Shown: positions 52,021 to 60,945 of the stretch, piece by piece
How the letters are laid out: every line of letters begins with the position of its first letter
Position numbering within the stretch: position 1 is the stretch's first letter
NCBI RefSeq assembly: GCF_013141715.1
Contig: NZ_WHOA01000241.1
Coordinates: 186,001 to 250,000 of the forward strand
Source of the DNA: Paenibacillus phytorum
GTDB lineage: Bacteria; Bacillota; Bacilli; Paenibacillales; NBRC-103111
Reading direction: 5' to 3'
Length of the DNA stretch: 64,000 bases
Program-made: the position numbers and the translations under genes
Notes under the pieces: generated by a model
Told to the model about the DNA's origin: nothing
Databases searched by the model: none
Seen by the model: only the letters and a program-made list of their open reading frames with translations

Positions 52021-52042
52021 GTATGGATAAAAACGATAGTAT

Positions 52043-52088
52043 AAAAAGCTCAGAATTTCGCCGAAATGGCGGTTCTGAGCTTTTATTT
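52043..52088. terminator. Bidirectional intrinsic terminator
   Basis: AAAAAGCTCAGAA...CGCC pairs with GGCG...TTCTGAGCTTTT, T-runs on both strands; shared by mtnN and the convergent acuC. Confidence 0.88.
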
Positions 52089-53273
52089 CTACTTCAAATA
52101 CATCATGGCGAGTTCCTTCGTTTGCCGGTTCTTCTCGGCAATCGCTTGGCGCCTTGGAATCGGCGCCCAAGCATCTACGGGGTCCAGCCACGTATCTACC
52201 AGCTGGACAGGGCTCTTGCTCTGCCAGGCGTCCAGCCACGCCTGTGGCAGCTGCAGCTGGGGCTGCGCCTCCAGCTGATCTAAGATCGCCTGCTCGCTCA
52301 TGACGAGCCAGAGCAGGCTCCAAGCACGTGGTACGACACGCCAGATGTCGTACCCGCCGCCCCCGAGCGCTATCCACCGCCCTTCGCACCACTGGTGCGC
52401 AAGGGAGTGAATCAGCTCGGGCATAGCCTTGTACACGCGCATGGAGCAATGTACATGCGCGAGCGGGTCGAAAGCATGGGCATCGCACCCATGCTGCGAG
52501 ATAATGACGTCTGGCTGGAAGCTGCGAATCGTCTCGGTAAGCACCTCACTGAAACACTCCAGCCACGACTCATCCTCGGTGTAGGGCTCCACCGGCATGT
52601 TTATGTTCGTGCCGAACGCGTCGCCTTCGCCGCGTTCGTTCACGGCACCCGTGCCGGGGAATAAATATTTCCCCGTCTCGTGGATAGAAAGTGTGCATAC
52701 CTGAGGATCGGCATAGAAGCCCCACTGCACGCCATCTCCATGATGCACATCTGTGTCGATGTACAGCACCTTTGCGCCGTACATCTCTTTTGCGTGCGCA
52801 ATCGCCGCTGACGCGTCGTTGTAGACGCAGAAGCCTGCGCCCTTGCTTTGCAGGGCGTGGTGCAAGCCGCCGCCCAGGTGAAGGGCGTGCGGAGCCTTAC
52901 CGGACATCACCAGCTCGACAGCGGTGATGGAGCCGCCCACGACCTTCGCCGTGGTTTCATGCATCCCGGCGAAGTAAGGCGTGTCGTCGGTGTCAAGTCC
53001 GAAGCGCGTTGCTTCTCGGACCCAATGCTCCTCCGGCACGGAACAGCTAAGCGCTTTCACCACTTCGATGTAAGCGGGTGAATGAACCCGCAGCAGTTCG
53101 CTATCTGTCGCGGAACGAGGAGCCCGCAGCGCGCTGTCAGGGAGCGCGCCGGCTTTTCGCAGCAGATCCACCGTCATCGTAAGGCGATCTTGATTGAACG
53201 GGTGGTTTTCATTAAATTTATATTGAATTTCTTGATCATCATAGATAAAGACAGGATTTGCCTTCTTGTTCAT
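52089..53273 (-). CDS. acuC: Acetoin utilization protein AcuC (class I deacetylase family)
   Basis: A 394-residue histone-deacetylase-like enzyme. The active-site region contains HLGGGLHHALQSKGAGFCVYN (in part: LGGGLHHAL with the two catalytic His), YIDTDVHHGDGVQ with the zinc-binding Asp/His, QHGCDAHAFDPLAHV, and GGGGYDIW. In B. subtilis AcuC removes the acetyl group from acetyl-CoA synthetase and so reactivates it. It follows acuA on the same strand. The gene is strikingly richer in G and C than every neighbour. AcuB, which lies between acuA and acuC in B. subtilis, is absent. Confidence 0.92.
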   Translation of the reverse strand: MNKKANPVFIYDDQEIQYKFNENHPFNQDRLTMTVDLLRKAGALPDSALRAPRSATDSELLRVHSPAYIEVVKALSCSVPEEHWVREATRFGLDTDDTPYFAGMHETTAKVVGGSITAVELVMSGKAPHALHLGGGLHHALQSKGAGFCVYNDASAAIAHAKEMYGAKVLYIDTDVHHGDGVQWGFYADPQVCTLSIHETGKYLFPGTGAVNERGEGDAFGTNINMPVEPYTEDESWLECFSEVLTETIRSFQPDVIISQHGCDAHAFDPLAHVHCSMRVYKAMPELIHSLAHQWCEGRWIALGGGGYDIWRVVPRAWSLLWLVMSEQAILDQLEAQPQLQLPQAWLDAWQSKSPVQLVDTWLDPVDAWAPIPRRQAIAEKNRQTKELAMMYLK

Positions 53274-53342
53274 ATCCCTTATTCCCCCGAATGGACTAAC
53301 AATTTCGCTTGAAGCCCTAGAAATCCCGCGATTACTTAGAAA

Positions 53343-53981
53343 TTAATACATGAAACGCTGCTGAAAACGAATGCGATCAAACTGCTCAACGGAAGAGATC
53401 GGCACCCTTTTGCCGATTCTTACCATAAGACAGTTGGCTGGATGTGAGCATATTTCTGGATCGTCCGTAGCGAACCAGATCATGTCGATGCTTTTCATGA
53501 GCTTCTCCATCATTTGACGGTATTCCCAGACCGTTAATTTGCTTGTTTCCAAGTCCCAATGCCAATAATACTCTGTGGTGAAACAGATGATATTTTCCAT
53601 CTGCTCATCTTCGAAAGCGAGTCGAATCATCTTTTTCCCTAATCCAATGGATCTGTAGTCGTCTGCAACTTCTATGGCGCCCAGTTCAATTAAATCCTGC
53701 ATATGTCCCTGTGACCAACGCTCAATCTCGTCTGGATAGTGGAAGGTGACATAACCGACAATGGTGGAGCCGTCTCTTGCTATGATGATACGTCCTTCAG
53801 GTAATTGTGCAATTTCGACTAGTGCCTCTAACTGCTCCTTAGGTCTGCGGAACGCATCTAATTTGGTATGCATAACAAGCTCCTGCAAGGTTTCTGCTGA
53901 AACAGGACCTTCTATGATAATTTCAGGTTGATCGGGAGCTGCGCGCAAGCTGTGTGAGTGGTATATTTTGATATGCTGCAT
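53343..53981 (-). CDS. acuA: Acetoin utilization protein AcuA (GNAT protein acetyltransferase)
   Basis: A 212-residue GNAT enzyme starting at ATG 53981, following AAGGAGAGCTAAGG. IIIARDGSTIVGYVTFHYPD and the acetyl-CoA loop YRSIGLGKKMIRLAFED identify the fold; overall length and sequence (EYYWHWDLETSKLTVWEYRQ) match B. subtilis AcuA. It acetylates the catalytic Lys of AcsA and switches it off. It is divergent from acsA, the classical arrangement. Confidence 0.92.
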   Translation of the reverse strand: MQHIKIYHSHSLRAAPDQPEIIIEGPVSAETLQELVMHTKLDAFRRPKEQLEALVEIAQLPEGRIIIARDGSTIVGYVTFHYPDEIERWSQGHMQDLIELGAIEVADDYRSIGLGKKMIRLAFEDEQMENIICFTTEYYWHWDLETSKLTVWEYRQMMEKLMKSIDMIWFATDDPEICSHPANCLMVRIGKRVPISSVEQFDRIRFQQRFMY

Positions 53982-54051
53982 AACCTTAGCTCTCCTTTTG
54001 AAAAAAAGCATGATGAACGTTTCCTTTTCCGTTAGGTCATAGTATTCTTAT

Positions 54052-54064
54052 ACCAAACTTTGGT
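54052..54064. promoter_or_regulatory. Palindrome between acuA and acsA
   Basis: ACCAAA-C-TTTGGT, perfect 6-bp arms, next to a possible acuA -10 box on the minus strand. A candidate operator; not a cre site. Confidence 0.35.
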
Positions 54065-54110
54065 TTGAATTAAAAGACGAATTTTTAACGTAGGCGAATA
54101 TTTCCTATTA

Positions 54111-54119
54111 TGATATAAT
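54111..54119 (+). promoter_or_regulatory. Extended -10 promoter of acsA
   Basis: TGATATAAT, a perfect extended -10 element; no good -35 box lies at 17 nt. Confidence 0.55.
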
Positions 54120-54167
54120 AGAATATGTCAAAAATCGATCACATTTTGCTTGAATTAATCAGTAAAG

Positions 54168-54181
54168 TGAAAGCGGTTTAC
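54168..54181 (+). promoter_or_regulatory. cre-like site upstream of acsA
   Basis: TGAAAGCGGTTTAC matches the CcpA cre consensus at all but the final positions. It lies between the extended -10 box and the start codon at 54205, a position where CcpA would block transcription. The ccpA gene is 4 kb away. Confidence 0.5.
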
Positions 54182-54204
54182 CACGTGAGGAGGGTTTTAC
54201 GTAC

Positions 54205-55929
54205 ATGGATCAAATGAAAGTTGAACTCATTGAAGCTGTATCCACTAATCCTAACATGATCAATTATGAACAAACGCATGCGACATTTGACTGGAAAGAC
54301 ATCGAGAAGAGCTTTTCCTGGTATGAAACAGGTAAAGTTAACATGGCATATGAAGCGATTGATCGTCATGCTGACTCATCCAAAAAGGATAAAATCGCAC
54401 TTTATTACAGCGATAGTCAGCGAGAAGAAGCAATCACTTATGGACAAATGAAAGCGAAATCTAATCAGTTTGGTAATGTACTTCGAGGTCTTGGCGTTGG
54501 TAAAGGCGAGCGCGTCTTTATTTTCATGCCACGTACACCGGAACTTTACTATTCGTTACTTGGAACTCTCAAAGTAGGTGCTGTTGTTGGGCCATTATTT
54601 GAGGCTTTCATGGAAACAGCAGTTAGAGACCGTTTGGAAGATAGTGAAGCTGTAGCGATTATTACGACACCAAGTTTACTATCGCGTGTTCCTTATAATG
54701 AACTTCCTCATTTGAAACACGTTATTCTCGTTGGTGAAAATGTGGAGTTAGGTGAGGGACAAGTTGATTTCTACAAAGAGATGGAAAGCGCTTCTACCGA
54801 ACTTGATATCGAGTGGCTGGATCGTGAAGATGGATTAATTATCCATTATACGTCTGGCTCAACGGGTAAACCGAAGGGTGTCTATCACGTTCAAAACGCC
54901 ATGCTTCAACATTATTATACGGGTAAGATTGTATTAGATCTTCAAGAAGATGATATTTACTGGTGTACAGCGGATCCAGGTTGGGTAACGGGAACTTCCT
55001 ATGGGATCTTTGCTCCATGGTTAAATGGTGCAACGAATGTTATTCGCGGTGGACGCTTCAGTCCCCAAGATTGGTACAATACGCTTCAGAAATATAAAGT
55101 TACCGTTTGGTACAGTGCGCCAACTGCTTTCCGTATGTTGATGGGTGCCGGTGATGATGTTGCTACTGGGTTTGATCTGTCTTCGCTTCGTCACGTACTT
55201 AGCGTAGGCGAACCGTTAAATCCCGAAGTTGTACGTTGGGGGCTGAAAGTTTATAACCAACGTATACATGACACTTGGTGGATGACAGAAACAGGTGGAC
55301 AACTTATCTGTAACTATCCTTCCATGACGATTAAGCCTGGTTCAATGGGGCGTCCAATTCCGGGTGTCGAAGCGGCTATTATTGATGATGCAGGGAACAT
55401 TTTGCCTCCTAATCGGATGGGGAACCTAGCTATCAAAACGCCGTGGCCTTCGATGATGCGCAAAATTTGGAATAACCCTTCTAAGTACGAAGAATATTTC
55501 CGTTTGACAGGTTGGTACGTTTCCGGTGATTCGGCTTATCAGGATGAAGAGGGGTACTTCTGGTTCCAAGGTCGTGTGGATGATGTAATTAACACTGCAG
55601 GCGAGCGGGTAGGTCCATTCGAGGTGGAGAGTAAGCTTGTTGAGCATCCTGCGGTTGCAGAAGCTGGGGTTATTGGTAAGCCTGACCCAATGCGTGGAGA
55701 GATTATTAAAGCGTTTATCGCCCTGCGTGAAGGCTACACACCATCTGATGAGCTCAAAGCGGATATTTCCAAATTTGTTAAAGAAGGGCTTTCTGCCCAC
55801 GCAGCTCCTCGCGAAATTGAATTTAAAGACAAGCTGCCTAAGACACGCAGTGGTAAAATTATGCGCCGTGTTCTTAAAGCTTGGGAGCTCAATTTGCCAA
55901 CAGGCGACTTATCGACGATCGAAGACTAA
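54205..55929 (+). CDS. acsA: Acetyl-CoA synthetase
   Basis: A 574-residue AMP-forming ligase, the size of B. subtilis AcsA. The ATP-binding loop is IHYTSGSTGKPKGV, followed by WCTADPGWVTGTSYG and the adenylate motif DTWWMTETGGQLI, YVSGDSAYQDEEGY, GRVDDVINTAGERVGPFEVE (in part) and the C-terminal KTRSGKIMRR, whose Lys is the site acetylated by AcuA and deacetylated by AcuC. It makes acetyl-CoA from acetate. All three control genes are adjacent here. Confidence 0.95.
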   Translation: MDQMKVELIEAVSTNPNMINYEQTHATFDWKDIEKSFSWYETGKVNMAYEAIDRHADSSKKDKIALYYSDSQREEAITYGQMKAKSNQFGNVLRGLGVGKGERVFIFMPRTPELYYSLLGTLKVGAVVGPLFEAFMETAVRDRLEDSEAVAIITTPSLLSRVPYNELPHLKHVILVGENVELGEGQVDFYKEMESASTELDIEWLDREDGLIIHYTSGSTGKPKGVYHVQNAMLQHYYTGKIVLDLQEDDIYWCTADPGWVTGTSYGIFAPWLNGATNVIRGGRFSPQDWYNTLQKYKVTVWYSAPTAFRMLMGAGDDVATGFDLSSLRHVLSVGEPLNPEVVRWGLKVYNQRIHDTWWMTETGGQLICNYPSMTIKPGSMGRPIPGVEAAIIDDAGNILPPNRMGNLAIKTPWPSMMRKIWNNPSKYEEYFRLTGWYVSGDSAYQDEEGYFWFQGRVDDVINTAGERVGPFEVESKLVEHPAVAEAGVIGKPDPMRGEIIKAFIALREGYTPSDELKADISKFVKEGLSAHAAPREIEFKDKLPKTRSGKIMRRVLKAWELNLPTGDLSTIED

Positions 55930-55936
55930 GGCAATC

Positions 55937-55983
55937 AAGCCTTCTTTGCACCAGATCTATGGTGTAAGGAAGGCTTTTTATTG
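55937..55983 (+). terminator. Intrinsic terminator of acsA
   Basis: AAGCCTTC...CACC / GGTG...GAAGGCTT followed by TTTATTG. Confidence 0.85.
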
Positions 55984-56009
55984 CGTATATAGCAGCTTTT
56001 GAAATAAAA

Positions 56010-56033
56010 AAAGACCCGGGTACCCGGGTCTTT
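56010..56033 (-). terminator. Intrinsic terminator of the PBP gene
   Basis: Perfect palindrome, arms AAAGACCCGG and CCGGGTCTTT around GTAC, with seven A on its left (T-run on the minus strand). Confidence 0.9.
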
Positions 56034-56045
56034 CTACTTAATGAT

Positions 56046-59000
56046 TTAGTTGTTGTAGGCGATAGAAGCGGAGGGCTTTGACTCGCCCGCATCGTTGACA
56101 GCAGTTACTTTGTAATAACCGTTGTAAGCTGCTGCGTAGTAATGAAATTCGGTCGCATCCTCAACAGAACCAAGCTTCTTAAACGTTCCCTTTTCTTTGT
56201 CACTAAAATAAACATTATACTTCTTTACTTTATCCTTGGACGTATTGGCTTTCCAAGTTAACATCACACCTGCGCCATCCGCTTTGGCTTTAATACCGGT
56301 TGGTGCGGCAGGTAGGTCCTTTGTGCTTCCATTGTTACCGTTGTCGGTTCCGATGGGTTCACCGATAATTCCACCATTGGAGCCTGATGGAGGGTTAGTA
56401 GCTCCTGGAATTTGATTGCCATCGACAGAAGGTACGAACAATGAATCAAGCGAGCTTCCATCTGTAAAAGAGGAGTGGCTAGGTGCCGATTCTTTCCCCG
56501 CTACATCGACTGCTGTCACATAATAACCGATTAAGCTAGATCCGGGGATTTGATCAATAAATTTCGTCTCAGCGCCTGCCAAGACAACTTTGCCGCCCAT
56601 GAGCTGGAACTTGCCGCGGTTATCAGAACGATATATGCGATAGCCGACGATATCAGGATTCGGACTTGCCTGGAAGGCAATAGTTGCCGTGTCACCGGAC
56701 TTGGTTGTTACAACGTTCGCTGGTGCTGCGGGCTCTTTGCCGTCATCAACCCGAGGGTCAACTTCGGATGGTGCGTCATCGTCATAATCTGTTGGCTTAT
56801 AATTATCGATCGACTTACGGCTTTTTTCAGGAAGTTTACTCATGGCAACTTCGATTTCTTTGAGCAATTGACTGATCGATTTTTGTCTCTTAATGACCGT
56901 TTTCTCTTGCACGAAATCTGCTGGCGTATTGTCTTGCGCCATGTAATTGAGTCCGCCAAATGAACTGATTTTCATCCGTACCATCACATTGTCGACTTCA
57001 GTAGGTACATATTTCTTGTTGAAAATATCAGTAACTAGAAATTCGGACTTCGACGTTAATTCGCTTGGCAGCTTGCCGGATAAACTGGATACGGTTGCCG
57101 AGACAATACCATCCGGTTTGGCGAATGTTTTGGTAGGAAAGAGATCTGGTTTCTGCTCGATTGTTCGGTTCATAATTAGCGCCCATATATCCTTGGCGTG
57201 ATTCGTCTGCAATGTTTTGGAAGACAATTTATTAATCGGTTGGTCATAACCAATCCACACACCAACGGTAATATCAGGGGTAAAGCCCATAAACCAAGCA
57301 TCGGCATCATCTTGCGTTGAACCAGTTTTGCCAGATATCTCAATTTTGCCATATGATTTATACTTTTTCATCAAATCAGTTGCTGTCCCTTGGCTAACCA
57401 CCGTTTTCATCATATCTGTAATCAGATACGCACTTTGTGGGGAATAGACAGGGGTTGCCTTTATATCATGAGTATAAATCGTTTTGCCATTTGAATCTTT
57501 GATTTCGCGAATCATAAACGTCTCATTGAATGAGCCTTTATTCGGAATAGATGCATAAGCGCCGGTCAGTTCCCTCACCGAAGTTCCTCGGCTTAGTCCG
57601 CCGATTACGCCGGTCTGGGCATAATAATCTTCTTTTTGAATCGACGTGATACCGAGTTTTTTTGCAAAATCCCAAGAATCATTAATACCAACTTTATTCA
57701 AAAATATATCAATGGCTGGGATATTGTAAGACTGGTTTAAAGCTCTTCTTGCTGTCATTAACCCGTGAAACTTGTGATCCCAGTTTTCTGGAAGATGAAA
57801 GCCTTTGACACCGTCTTTTAGAATAATAGGGATATCATCCACGATACTAGCCGGTTGAATGGCCCCTTTCTCTAAGGCTGGTATATAGGCGGCAATGGGC
57901 TTCATAGTTGATCCAGGCTGTCTGAATGCTTGTGTGGCATGATTGAGCTGCTCTTCGAAGAAATTGCGCCCCTCAATCATCCCTTTGATAGCTCCGGATT
58001 TAGAATCGATCATGATGGCCCCAACTTGTTCCATGCCTTTTTTATCATCCGTAGGGGCGAAGTTTTTATCGTTACTCGATATTTCATGCATGGAATCATA
58101 AATGGTCTTATCTATAGTTGTATAGATTTGATAACCACCACGTAAGAGTTGAGTATGTATGCCTTTTAACGCTTCATTATAAGCGGCCTGGTTTTTCTTA
58201 GGATCAAGCTCAGGCTTCTGGATCTTCAGCAAAATTTCAGCAGCTTCTTTTTCCGTTTCAATCATTAGGTAAGGATAAGTCGTGTAAGCCTTCTGAGCCG
58301 CAGGGGGCATGGAAGCTTTGAGATCAAACTTAAGTGCTTCTTGGTACTGTTCATTCGTAATTTTCTTTTCTTCCAGCATACGTTTGAGTACTAATTGTTC
58401 ACGCGTAACCGCCTTTTTGAAACCATCTTCATCAAAGTCAGGCTTACTCGTGAATGCAGAGTACTGCGATGGGGATTGCGGCAGACCGGCTAAGTAAGCG
58501 GCTTGAGCAACGTTTAACTTATCCAGATCGTCGATGTTGAAGAGACCTTTGGCAGCTGCTTTAATCCCATATAGATTATACCCTGTCGCGCCATTGCCAT
58601 AAGGAATTTTGTTCAAATAAGCGAGCAAAATTTCATCCTTGGACATTAGGCGTTCCATCCGGAGCGCTAACAGCAGCTCTCTTGCTTTACGGCCATCATC
58701 ACGGTCTAGTGTAAGAAATACCCGTCTGGCAAGCTGTTGCGTAATCGTGCTTCCACCTGTTTGAACTTCCTCGTTCAACAGTTTCTGAGTTACTGCCCGA
58801 TAAAGCCCGCGGATATCGATACCGCGATGGTTGTAGAAGTCTTTGTCTTCAATGGCGAGGACAGCGTCTAACAGAAGCTGCGGAATGTCATCAAGCTGAG
58901 CGAGACGACGGTCTTCCTCAGTTCGCAATTGACCAATGACGGCATCATCATTGAAGTAAGCGAAGCCTGTGACTGCATTTTCTTGCATCTGCTGACGTAT

Positions 59001-59180
59001 GGCCTCTTCGGTGCGTACAGGATCTTTTTTGACTAGGGCACTGACATACCCGAATGCGGCAGATCCACCGACAATTCCCGCCAAAAAGGCACTAATGATG
59101 GTCCATTTTAAGGTAATCCAAGTTACTTTGAATGTAGTTCTCACCCAAGGGCGATTCCATTTCGCGAAAAAATTGCGCAT
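56046..59180 (-). CDS. Class A penicillin-binding protein (PBP1A) with C-terminal FN3 domains
   Basis: A 1044-residue bifunctional peptidoglycan synthase starting at ATG 59180; AAGGAGG is 12 nt upstream. A cytoplasmic tail and one helix (about residues 18-45) precede the GT51 transglycosylase domain (AIEDKDFYNHRGID, GGSTITQQLARR). The transpeptidase domain has SxxK in GSTMKPIAAY, SxN in QSYNIPAI and KTG in SGKTGSTQDDADAWFMGF. Two fibronectin type III modules follow (about residues 805-900 and 955-1040), joined by a Gly/Asn/Ser/Pro-rich linker. The modules probably bind or span the thick cell wall. Gram-positive PBP1s often carry such tails. Confidence 0.92.
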   Translation of the reverse strand: MRNFFAKWNRPWVRTTFKVTWITLKWTIISAFLAGIVGGSAAFGYVSALVKKDPVRTEEAIRQQMQENAVTGFAYFNDDAVIGQLRTEEDRRLAQLDDIPQLLLDAVLAIEDKDFYNHRGIDIRGLYRAVTQKLLNEEVQTGGSTITQQLARRVFLTLDRDDGRKARELLLALRMERLMSKDEILLAYLNKIPYGNGATGYNLYGIKAAAKGLFNIDDLDKLNVAQAAYLAGLPQSPSQYSAFTSKPDFDEDGFKKAVTREQLVLKRMLEEKKITNEQYQEALKFDLKASMPPAAQKAYTTYPYLMIETEKEAAEILLKIQKPELDPKKNQAAYNEALKGIHTQLLRGGYQIYTTIDKTIYDSMHEISSNDKNFAPTDDKKGMEQVGAIMIDSKSGAIKGMIEGRNFFEEQLNHATQAFRQPGSTMKPIAAYIPALEKGAIQPASIVDDIPIILKDGVKGFHLPENWDHKFHGLMTARRALNQSYNIPAIDIFLNKVGINDSWDFAKKLGITSIQKEDYYAQTGVIGGLSRGTSVRELTGAYASIPNKGSFNETFMIREIKDSNGKTIYTHDIKATPVYSPQSAYLITDMMKTVVSQGTATDLMKKYKSYGKIEISGKTGSTQDDADAWFMGFTPDITVGVWIGYDQPINKLSSKTLQTNHAKDIWALIMNRTIEQKPDLFPTKTFAKPDGIVSATVSSLSGKLPSELTSKSEFLVTDIFNKKYVPTEVDNVMVRMKISSFGGLNYMAQDNTPADFVQEKTVIKRQKSISQLLKEIEVAMSKLPEKSRKSIDNYKPTDYDDDAPSEVDPRVDDGKEPAAPANVVTTKSGDTATIAFQASPNPDIVGYRIYRSDNRGKFQLMGGKVVLAGAETKFIDQIPGSSLIGYYVTAVDVAGKESAPSHSSFTDGSSLDSLFVPSVDGNQIPGATNPPSGSNGGIIGEPIGTDNGNNGSTKDLPAAPTGIKAKADGAGVMLTWKANTSKDKVKKYNVYFSDKEKGTFKKLGSVEDATEFHYYAAAYNGYYKVTAVNDAGESKPSASIAYNN

Positions 59181-59213
59181 AAGTTCCAATATCCTCCTTA
59201 CATGAACCCTAAT

Positions 59214-59222
59214 AGTATACCA
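59214..59222 (-). promoter_or_regulatory. Extended -10 promoter of the PBP gene
   Basis: TGGTATACT on the minus strand, 34 nt before the start codon, with TTACCG 18 nt upstream of the hexamer as a poor -35. Confidence 0.4.
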
Positions 59223-59274
59223 TAACTGCACCTTATGCGGTAATGATGAAGCGAAGAAACGATGCCGACATGGT

Positions 59275-59302
59275 TTGACAACACCCAGAAACATGTGATA
59301 AA
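59275..59302 (+). promoter_or_regulatory. Promoter of the T-box/tyrS transcript
   Basis: TTGACA (59275-59280), 16 nt, GATAAA (59297-59302). Transcription would start near 59310, just upstream of the T-box stem I. Confidence 0.65.
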
Positions 59303-59319
59303 TTTTTATCAAATGCGTT

Positions 59320-59612
59320 GAAAGATCAGCAGTAGGTAGCTTGTGGATGCTTTCAGAGAGCCGGTGGATGGTGTGAACCGGTACCTGCAGGTTAGTGAAT
59401 TACGGTCTTGAGCAGTGAATGGGAACCTGCAGCAACATGAGCTGCACAAGTAGTATTTGCCGATTAAACCCCGTTAAAGGTTCTTGAGTGAAAATAGCTA
59501 GCCGTGCACATAACAACTGTTATAGATGTACGTAACTGCTGTTTTAATTAGGGTGGTACCGCGAGTCAAGTCTTCTCGTCCCTTTGTGGATAAGAAGGCT
59601 TTTTTTGTATGC
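59320..59612 (+). ncRNA. Tyrosine T-box leader riboswitch
   Basis: The conserved T-box sequence AGGGTGGTACCGCG lies at 59550-59563. Stem I features are present: AGAGAGCCGGTGG with GGTGTGAACCGG, then a specifier loop in which TAC (59401-59403) is followed by GGTCTTGAGC, the expected position for a Tyr codon. The intrinsic terminator is formed by AGTCTTCTCGTCC and GGATAAGAAGGCT followed by seven T (to 59607). Uncharged tRNA-Tyr should stabilise the antiterminator and allow tyrS expression. Confidence 0.93.
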
Positions 59613-59637
59613 TTAAAGAAAAAGGAGATGGATGAAC

Positions 59638-60897
59638 ATGGATATTTTGAAGGATTTGGAGTTTCGCGGACTGCTTCATCAAATTACGGATCGGGAGGGC
59701 TTGGACAAAAAGCTTAGCGAGGAGCGTGTTACGCTTTATTGCGGCTTTGACCCGACCGCGGACAGCTTACACATCGGTAGCTTGCTGCCTATTCTTACTC
59801 TGAGACGCTTTCAGCTCGCTGGTCACGTTCCTTTGGCGCTCGTTGGCGGGGGAACAGGGCTGATTGGTGATCCTAGCGGAAAAGCCAATGAGCGAACACT
59901 CAATGGGCCTGAAGTTGTCGAGGCTTGGTCACAAAGCATCAAAAATCAGTTATCTCGCTTTCTCGACTTCTCAAATGAAATTGAAAATAGTGCAGAGCTT
60001 GTCAACAATTACGATTGGTTAGGATCGCTGAATGTCATCGAATTCCTTCGTGATGTAGGCAAAAACTTTACCGTTAATTACATGTTGGCAAAAGATTCTG
60101 TTGATTCACGGATCTCCAAAGGGATTTCCTTCACAGAGTTCAGCTATATGATTCTGCAATCATACGATTTCCTGAAGCTCAATGAAACGAAAAATTGCTC
60201 TGTGCAAATTGGCGGAAGTGACCAATGGGGTAATATTACGGCTGGTCTTGAGCTTATCGGTAAGTCCACAGATAAACGTGCCTACGGGGTAACCTTGCCG
60301 CTTGTGACAAAAAGTGATGGTCAAAAGTTCGGGAAGACAGAAGGCGGAGCTATTTGGTTGGATGCAAGCAAAACATCTCCTTATCAGTTTTACCAATTCT
60401 GGTTGGGCACAGCCGATAATGACGTCATCCGTTTTCTGAAATATTTTACTTTCGTTTCGCATGAGGAAATCGAACGTCTCGAGGAAGAAGTGCAAGCTCA
60501 GCCTGAGAAGAGAGAGGCTCAGAAATTGCTTGCCCGAGAAGTTACGAAGCTAGTACACGGTGGAGAAGCGTTAGAAAGTGCACTTAACATTACAACTGCT
60601 TTATTCAGTGGTAATATTCAGGATCTTTCACGTACGGAGATTGAAGAAGCGTTCAAGGATGTTCCATCTGCAACCATAGATCAAGATGATATTGCGTTGG
60701 TTGATTTACTGATTTCCGTAGGAGCGGCACCGTCCAAACGCCAAGCACGTCAAGATATTGAGAGTGGTGCTGTCACGGTCAATGGCGTTAAAGTGACGCA
60801 ATTCGAAGCAGTTACTAGAGATTTGGGTAGACTCGGAGAGTCTTACATCATTATTCGCCGCGGTAAAAAGAATTACTACCTTGTACAGTTTGCTTAA
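59638..60897 (+). CDS. tyrS: Tyrosyl-tRNA synthetase
   Basis: A 419-residue class I synthetase. CGFDPTADSLHIGSLLPIL carries the HIGH-like motif (HIGS), GGGTGLIGDPSGK and QIGGSDQWGNI line the tyrosine/ATP site, and KFGKTEGG is the KMSKS equivalent. An S4 RNA-binding domain closes the protein (APSKRQARQDIESGAVTVNG). The TyrS rather than TyrZ subtype fits the sequence and the T-box. ATG 59638 is 10 nt after AAAGGAG; ATG 59632 is two codons earlier but too close. Confidence 0.95.
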   Translation: MDILKDLEFRGLLHQITDREGLDKKLSEERVTLYCGFDPTADSLHIGSLLPILTLRRFQLAGHVPLALVGGGTGLIGDPSGKANERTLNGPEVVEAWSQSIKNQLSRFLDFSNEIENSAELVNNYDWLGSLNVIEFLRDVGKNFTVNYMLAKDSVDSRISKGISFTEFSYMILQSYDFLKLNETKNCSVQIGGSDQWGNITAGLELIGKSTDKRAYGVTLPLVTKSDGQKFGKTEGGAIWLDASKTSPYQFYQFWLGTADNDVIRFLKYFTFVSHEEIERLEEEVQAQPEKREAQKLLAREVTKLVHGGEALESALNITTALFSGNIQDLSRTEIEEAFKDVPSATIDQDDIALVDLLISVGAAPSKRQARQDIESGAVTVNGVKVTQFEAVTRDLGRLGESYIIIRRGKKNYYLVQFA

Positions 60898-60945
60898 CGA
60901 AAAAAAAAGCCCCTTAGGGAAATCCCTGAGGGGCTTGCTTTTATT
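60898..60945. terminator. Bidirectional terminator between tyrS and rpsD
   Basis: AGCCCCTTAGGGA (60908-60920) pairs with TCCCTGAGGGGCT (60923-60935); nine A to its left give a strong U-tract for rpsD, and TTGCTTTTATT serves tyrS. Confidence 0.92.

Noticed and set aside
52015-52488. Frames on either strand across acuC (for example minus 52015-52488, plus 52691-52927)
   Set aside because: High G+C content reduces stop codons; acuC accounts for the coding signal.
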